DNA from: an uncultured Oscillospiraceae bacterium
GTDB lineage: Bacteria; Bacillota; Clostridia; Oscillospirales; Oscillospiraceae
Direction: 5' to 3'
Assembly: GCA_910584805.1 (NCBI GenBank)
Contig: CAJUCB010000024.1
Coordinates: 1-14,293, forward strand
DNA: 14,293 nucleotides
Shown here one piece after another: positions 12,406 to 14,293 of the stretch. The notes below the pieces were generated by a model that searched no databases, had not been told where the DNA came from, and saw only the letters and a list, made by a program, of their open reading frames with translations. Position 1 is the first letter of the stretch. Every line of letters starts with the position of its first letter. The translations under genes were made by a program, and so were the position numbers.

Positions 12406-12771
12406 ATGAAACGTAACACCATAGTGGTGCTTATCCTGCTCTTTCTGCTCCTTTTCCCCACCGCCGCCGCTGCCCCCAGTGTCTACACCCCCGCCCAGCT
12501 CCGGCAGCTAAACCAAAGCTTCCAATCCAGCGCCCAGGTCTTGAAGCCCCGCTTCACCCAAGGCCGGGAGGGGCTGGTGTGGGCTGTCCAGCGGATGCTC
12601 AACCACCTGGACTACGGCCCGCTGGCGGTTGATGGCCACTTTGACCGGGGAACCCGGGAAGCGGTTCGGAGTTTCCAGAAGCACCACCACCTGACCCAGG
12701 ACGGCTGTGTAAACCGCACCACCTGGGCCCACCTGCTCAGCGAGTACCGGCAGGCAGAACGAATCCCATAA
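12406..12771 (+). CDS. Secreted peptidoglycan-binding domain protein
   Basis: A 121-residue protein with a clear signal peptide (MKRN, Leu-rich core 6-17, cleavage near AAAA at 20-23). Its one recognisable domain is a PG_binding_1 fold (about 57-112): GLVWAVQRMLNHL, LAVDGHFDRGTREAVRSFQKHHHL, DGCVNRTTWAHL. This domain binds cell-wall glycan peptides. There is no catalytic domain, so it may be a wall-bound helper or inhibitor. A near-ideal AAAGGAGG stands six bases before the ATG, 40 bases after the TM2 gene. Its codons are strongly GC-biased, unlike the two genes before it, so the cluster has mixed composition. It is followed 21 bases later by the NlpC/P60 gene, which fits a shared wall function. 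Confidence 0.9.
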   Translation: MKRNTIVVLILLFLLLFPTAAAAPSVYTPAQLRQLNQSFQSSAQVLKPRFTQGREGLVWAVQRMLNHLDYGPLAVDGHFDRGTREAVRSFQKHHHLTQDGCVNRTTWAHLLSEYRQAERIP

Positions 12772-12792
12772 AAAAGAAAGGACGCGAGAAAC

Positions 12793-14293
12793 ATGAAAAA
12801 ACTACAAGTTATGGTCTGTGGATTGCTGATTTTCAGCATTTTAGGCTGCCCTGTCATGGCAGCGGCGGCCCCCATGGACGGAGAAGTGGACCCCACTGCC
12901 GTGGAGGTTATGGATCCCAACGTAATGGTTCCAGATGAGTCAATTATGGAGGACGCCGCCCCGGCGATTCCGGATAGTTCCCCTGCGGAAGACGGCACGG
13001 ATCAGGGGGCGGATGCCCTGCCTCCGGCGGGGGATCAGATTGTGGACGCAGCCCCTGCAGCGCAAAGTGATTTGACCGATGTCCCTGTGGTAGCTGCCAG
13101 TGGAAAGACTATCTCAGCCAAAGACATTGTTTCCGAGGCATCCAGTCTAGTGGGGAAATACAAGTATGTGTGGGGAGGAAAATCCCCCTCAGCCGGTGGC
13201 TTTGACTGCACAGGGCTTATTTACTATGTGTACCACACACGGCTGGGCCATAGTATAACCTTCGACCAACTCTATTACCCGAAAAAACTCCTTGCCGCAG
13301 GGACACGAATCAACAAGAAAGCAGACTTGAAACCCGGTGATATCGTTCAGTATAAGATTCCCCACGTGGGCATTTATATTGGTAACAATACGGTTATCCA
13401 CTCTGGAACAACCTATGGGGTCAGTAAAATATCGATCAATGCAGATAGTGCGCTTCCCTTTGACTATGGCATCCGCTTGAATAACGTGACCCAAGGGGGC
13501 AGCACATCAGTGACCCCTGAAAAACCCACTCCACCTCCTCAAAAGAAAACCTATACAGTCACCTTTAACCCCAATGGCGGCAGCGTGAGTACAAAGACAA
13601 AAAAGGTTGAGGCCGGTGGCGTTATCGGCACCATGCCTACGCCCACCCGCAGCGGTTATCAATTCCAGGGCTGGTGTGATTCAAAAGAAGGCTCTGGCAT
13701 GATTGTGAACGCAACAAACTTCTATGTGAGTAAAAATATCACACTATATGCCAGGTGGAAAAAGGTAGAGACAAACATCAACTTCAGTGGCCTCACCGCT
13801 CCCAAGACCCACACCGCTGGCAATATTTTCAGCATCGGCGGCACCATTACTTCCACCAACAGCAAAATTGCCTCCGTAAAGGTTGAGGTCATCAATACCT
13901 CTACAAAAAAAGCTGCCATCAGCGCCAGCGATAACAGCCTGAACACCATTAAGTACAACCTCCCCAAGTCCAAGGTGGACAACAGCCTCAAATTCGGCAC
14001 ACTCAAGGCTGGCACCTATTATATCAAGTACACCGTCAAGACCAAGGACGGTACCACCAGCACAAAACAGACCGCGAACTTTACCGTAAAAGCTGCGTCC
14101 AAGACAACGATCACCTTCAGCGGCCTCACCGCCCCCAAGACCCACACCGCTGGCAATATTTTCAGCATCGGCGGCACCATTACCTCCACCAACAGCAAAA
14201 TTGCCTCCGTAAAGGCTGAGGTCATCAATACCTCTACGAAAAAAGCTGCCATCAGCGCCAGCGATAACAGCCTGAACACCATTAAGTACAACC
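12793..14293 (+). CDS. Secreted NlpC/P60 endopeptidase with surface repeats (3' end cut by window)
   Basis: An open frame of 500 codons that runs off the window. A signal peptide (1 to about 26) is followed by an acidic Ala/Pro-rich stretch (27-100). An NlpC/P60 domain (about 108-225) has catalytic Cys139 in GGFDCTGLIYYVY, His191 in PHVGIYIGN and a third residue His203 in VIHSG. After a Pro/Thr linker comes one Listeria-Bacteroides-type repeat (254-323; VTFNPNGGS...GYQFQGW...LYARW). Then tandem 111-residue Ig-like units start at 327 and 438. NlpC/P60 enzymes cut D-Glu-diamino acid bonds in wall peptides; the repeats probably serve adhesion or spacing. The site SILGC in the signal could be read as a lipobox, but cleavage at the later AAAA is as likely. 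It is the last visible gene of the cluster, with AAAGAAAGGA as ribosome site. Confidence 0.9.
   Translation, partial: MKKLQVMVCGLLIFSILGCPVMAAAAPMDGEVDPTAVEVMDPNVMVPDESIMEDAAPAIPDSSPAEDGTDQGADALPPAGDQIVDAAPAAQSDLTDVPVVAASGKTISAKDIVSEASSLVGKYKYVWGGKSPSAGGFDCTGLIYYVYHTRLGHSITFDQLYYPKKLLAAGTRINKKADLKPGDIVQYKIPHVGIYIGNNTVIHSGTTYGVSKISINADSALPFDYGIRLNNVTQGGSTSVTPEKPTPPPQKKTYTVTFNPNGGSVSTKTKKVEAGGVIGTMPTPTRSGYQFQGWCDSKEGSGMIVNATNFYVSKNITLYARWKKVETNINFSGLTAPKTHTAGNIFSIGGTITSTNSKIASVKVEVINTSTKKAAISASDNSLNTIKYNLPKSKVDNSLKFGTLKAGTYYIKYTVKTKDGTTSTKQTANFTVKAASKTTITFSGLTAPKTHTAGNIFSIGGTITSTNSKIASVKAEVINTSTKKAAISASDNSLNTIKYN
13771..14293 (+). repeat. Tandem 333-bp coding repeat (111-aa Ig-like units)
   Basis: Unit 1 spans 13771-14103; unit 2 starts at 14104 and is cut by the window end. 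Bases 13801-13960 and 14134-14293 differ at only 3 of 160 positions, while the first 30 bases of each unit differ at five. The near-identity points to recent duplication or gene conversion. More units may follow. Confidence 0.93.

Noticed and set aside
10721..14293. A toxin-immunity or contact-killing system
   Set aside because: The PG-binding and NlpC/P60 proteins are suggestive, but no immunity gene, secretion apparatus or toxin-specific signal is visible in the window.

Overview
The window looks like chromosomal DNA from a GC-rich Clostridia species, probably of the Oscillospiraceae type (Flavonifractor/Oscillibacter-like). The reasons are a V-type ATP synthase operon, DUF2325 and DUF3793 proteins, a cysteine-rich small-domain protein, Uma2 and XRE genes, strong AGGAGG ribosome sites and codons ending in G or C. 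The genus cannot be fixed from sequence alone. No tRNA, rRNA, CRISPR array, transposase or integrase was seen.

Region by region. (1) 1-1256 (+): the tail of a V-type ATPase operon (subunit B 3' end, then subunit D), closed by a strong terminator. (2) 1443-2521 (-): a two-gene DUF2325-DUF3793 operon driven by a TTGACA-N17-TATGCT promoter. Two copies of GTTAG-N6-CTAAC, resembling DtxR/IdeR iron boxes, sit at its -10 and near its ribosome site, with a foldable leader between them. (3) 2561-3185 (+): a headless PadR regulator remnant and a small eight-cysteine protein. (4) 3203-3858: two divergent XRE regulators around a perfect 13-bp inverted repeat. (5) 3923-7620 (-): an apparent operon of an SCP2-like lipid-carrier protein, an iron-dependent alcohol dehydrogenase, a class-3-like aldehyde dehydrogenase and a Uma2 nuclease-fold protein. 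(6) 7730-8282 (-): a small membrane-anchored protein, preceded by a likely small RNA with a full consensus promoter and its own terminator. (7) 8319-10249 (+): a MarR regulator and a MATE exporter, with a perfect 17-bp inverted repeat over their promoter. (8) 10248-14293: an XRE regulator (-) divergent from four genes (+) for envelope or secreted proteins: DUF3298-type, zinc-ribbon/TM2, peptidoglycan-binding, and a large NlpC/P60 protein whose near-identical 333-bp repeats run off the window.

How the parts work together. MarR-MATE reads as a self-regulated drug-export unit. SCP2-ADH-ALDH reads as a unit that oxidises or reduces a hydrophobic aldehyde or alcohol bound by a carrier. DUF2325-DUF3793 reads as an iron-responsive unit. 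The 10.7-14.3 kb block reads as a regulated cell-wall or surface module, in part with lower GC than its surroundings. The least explained items are the orphan RNA at about 8123-8249, the structured leader with paired boxes at 2348-2505, and the secreted module.
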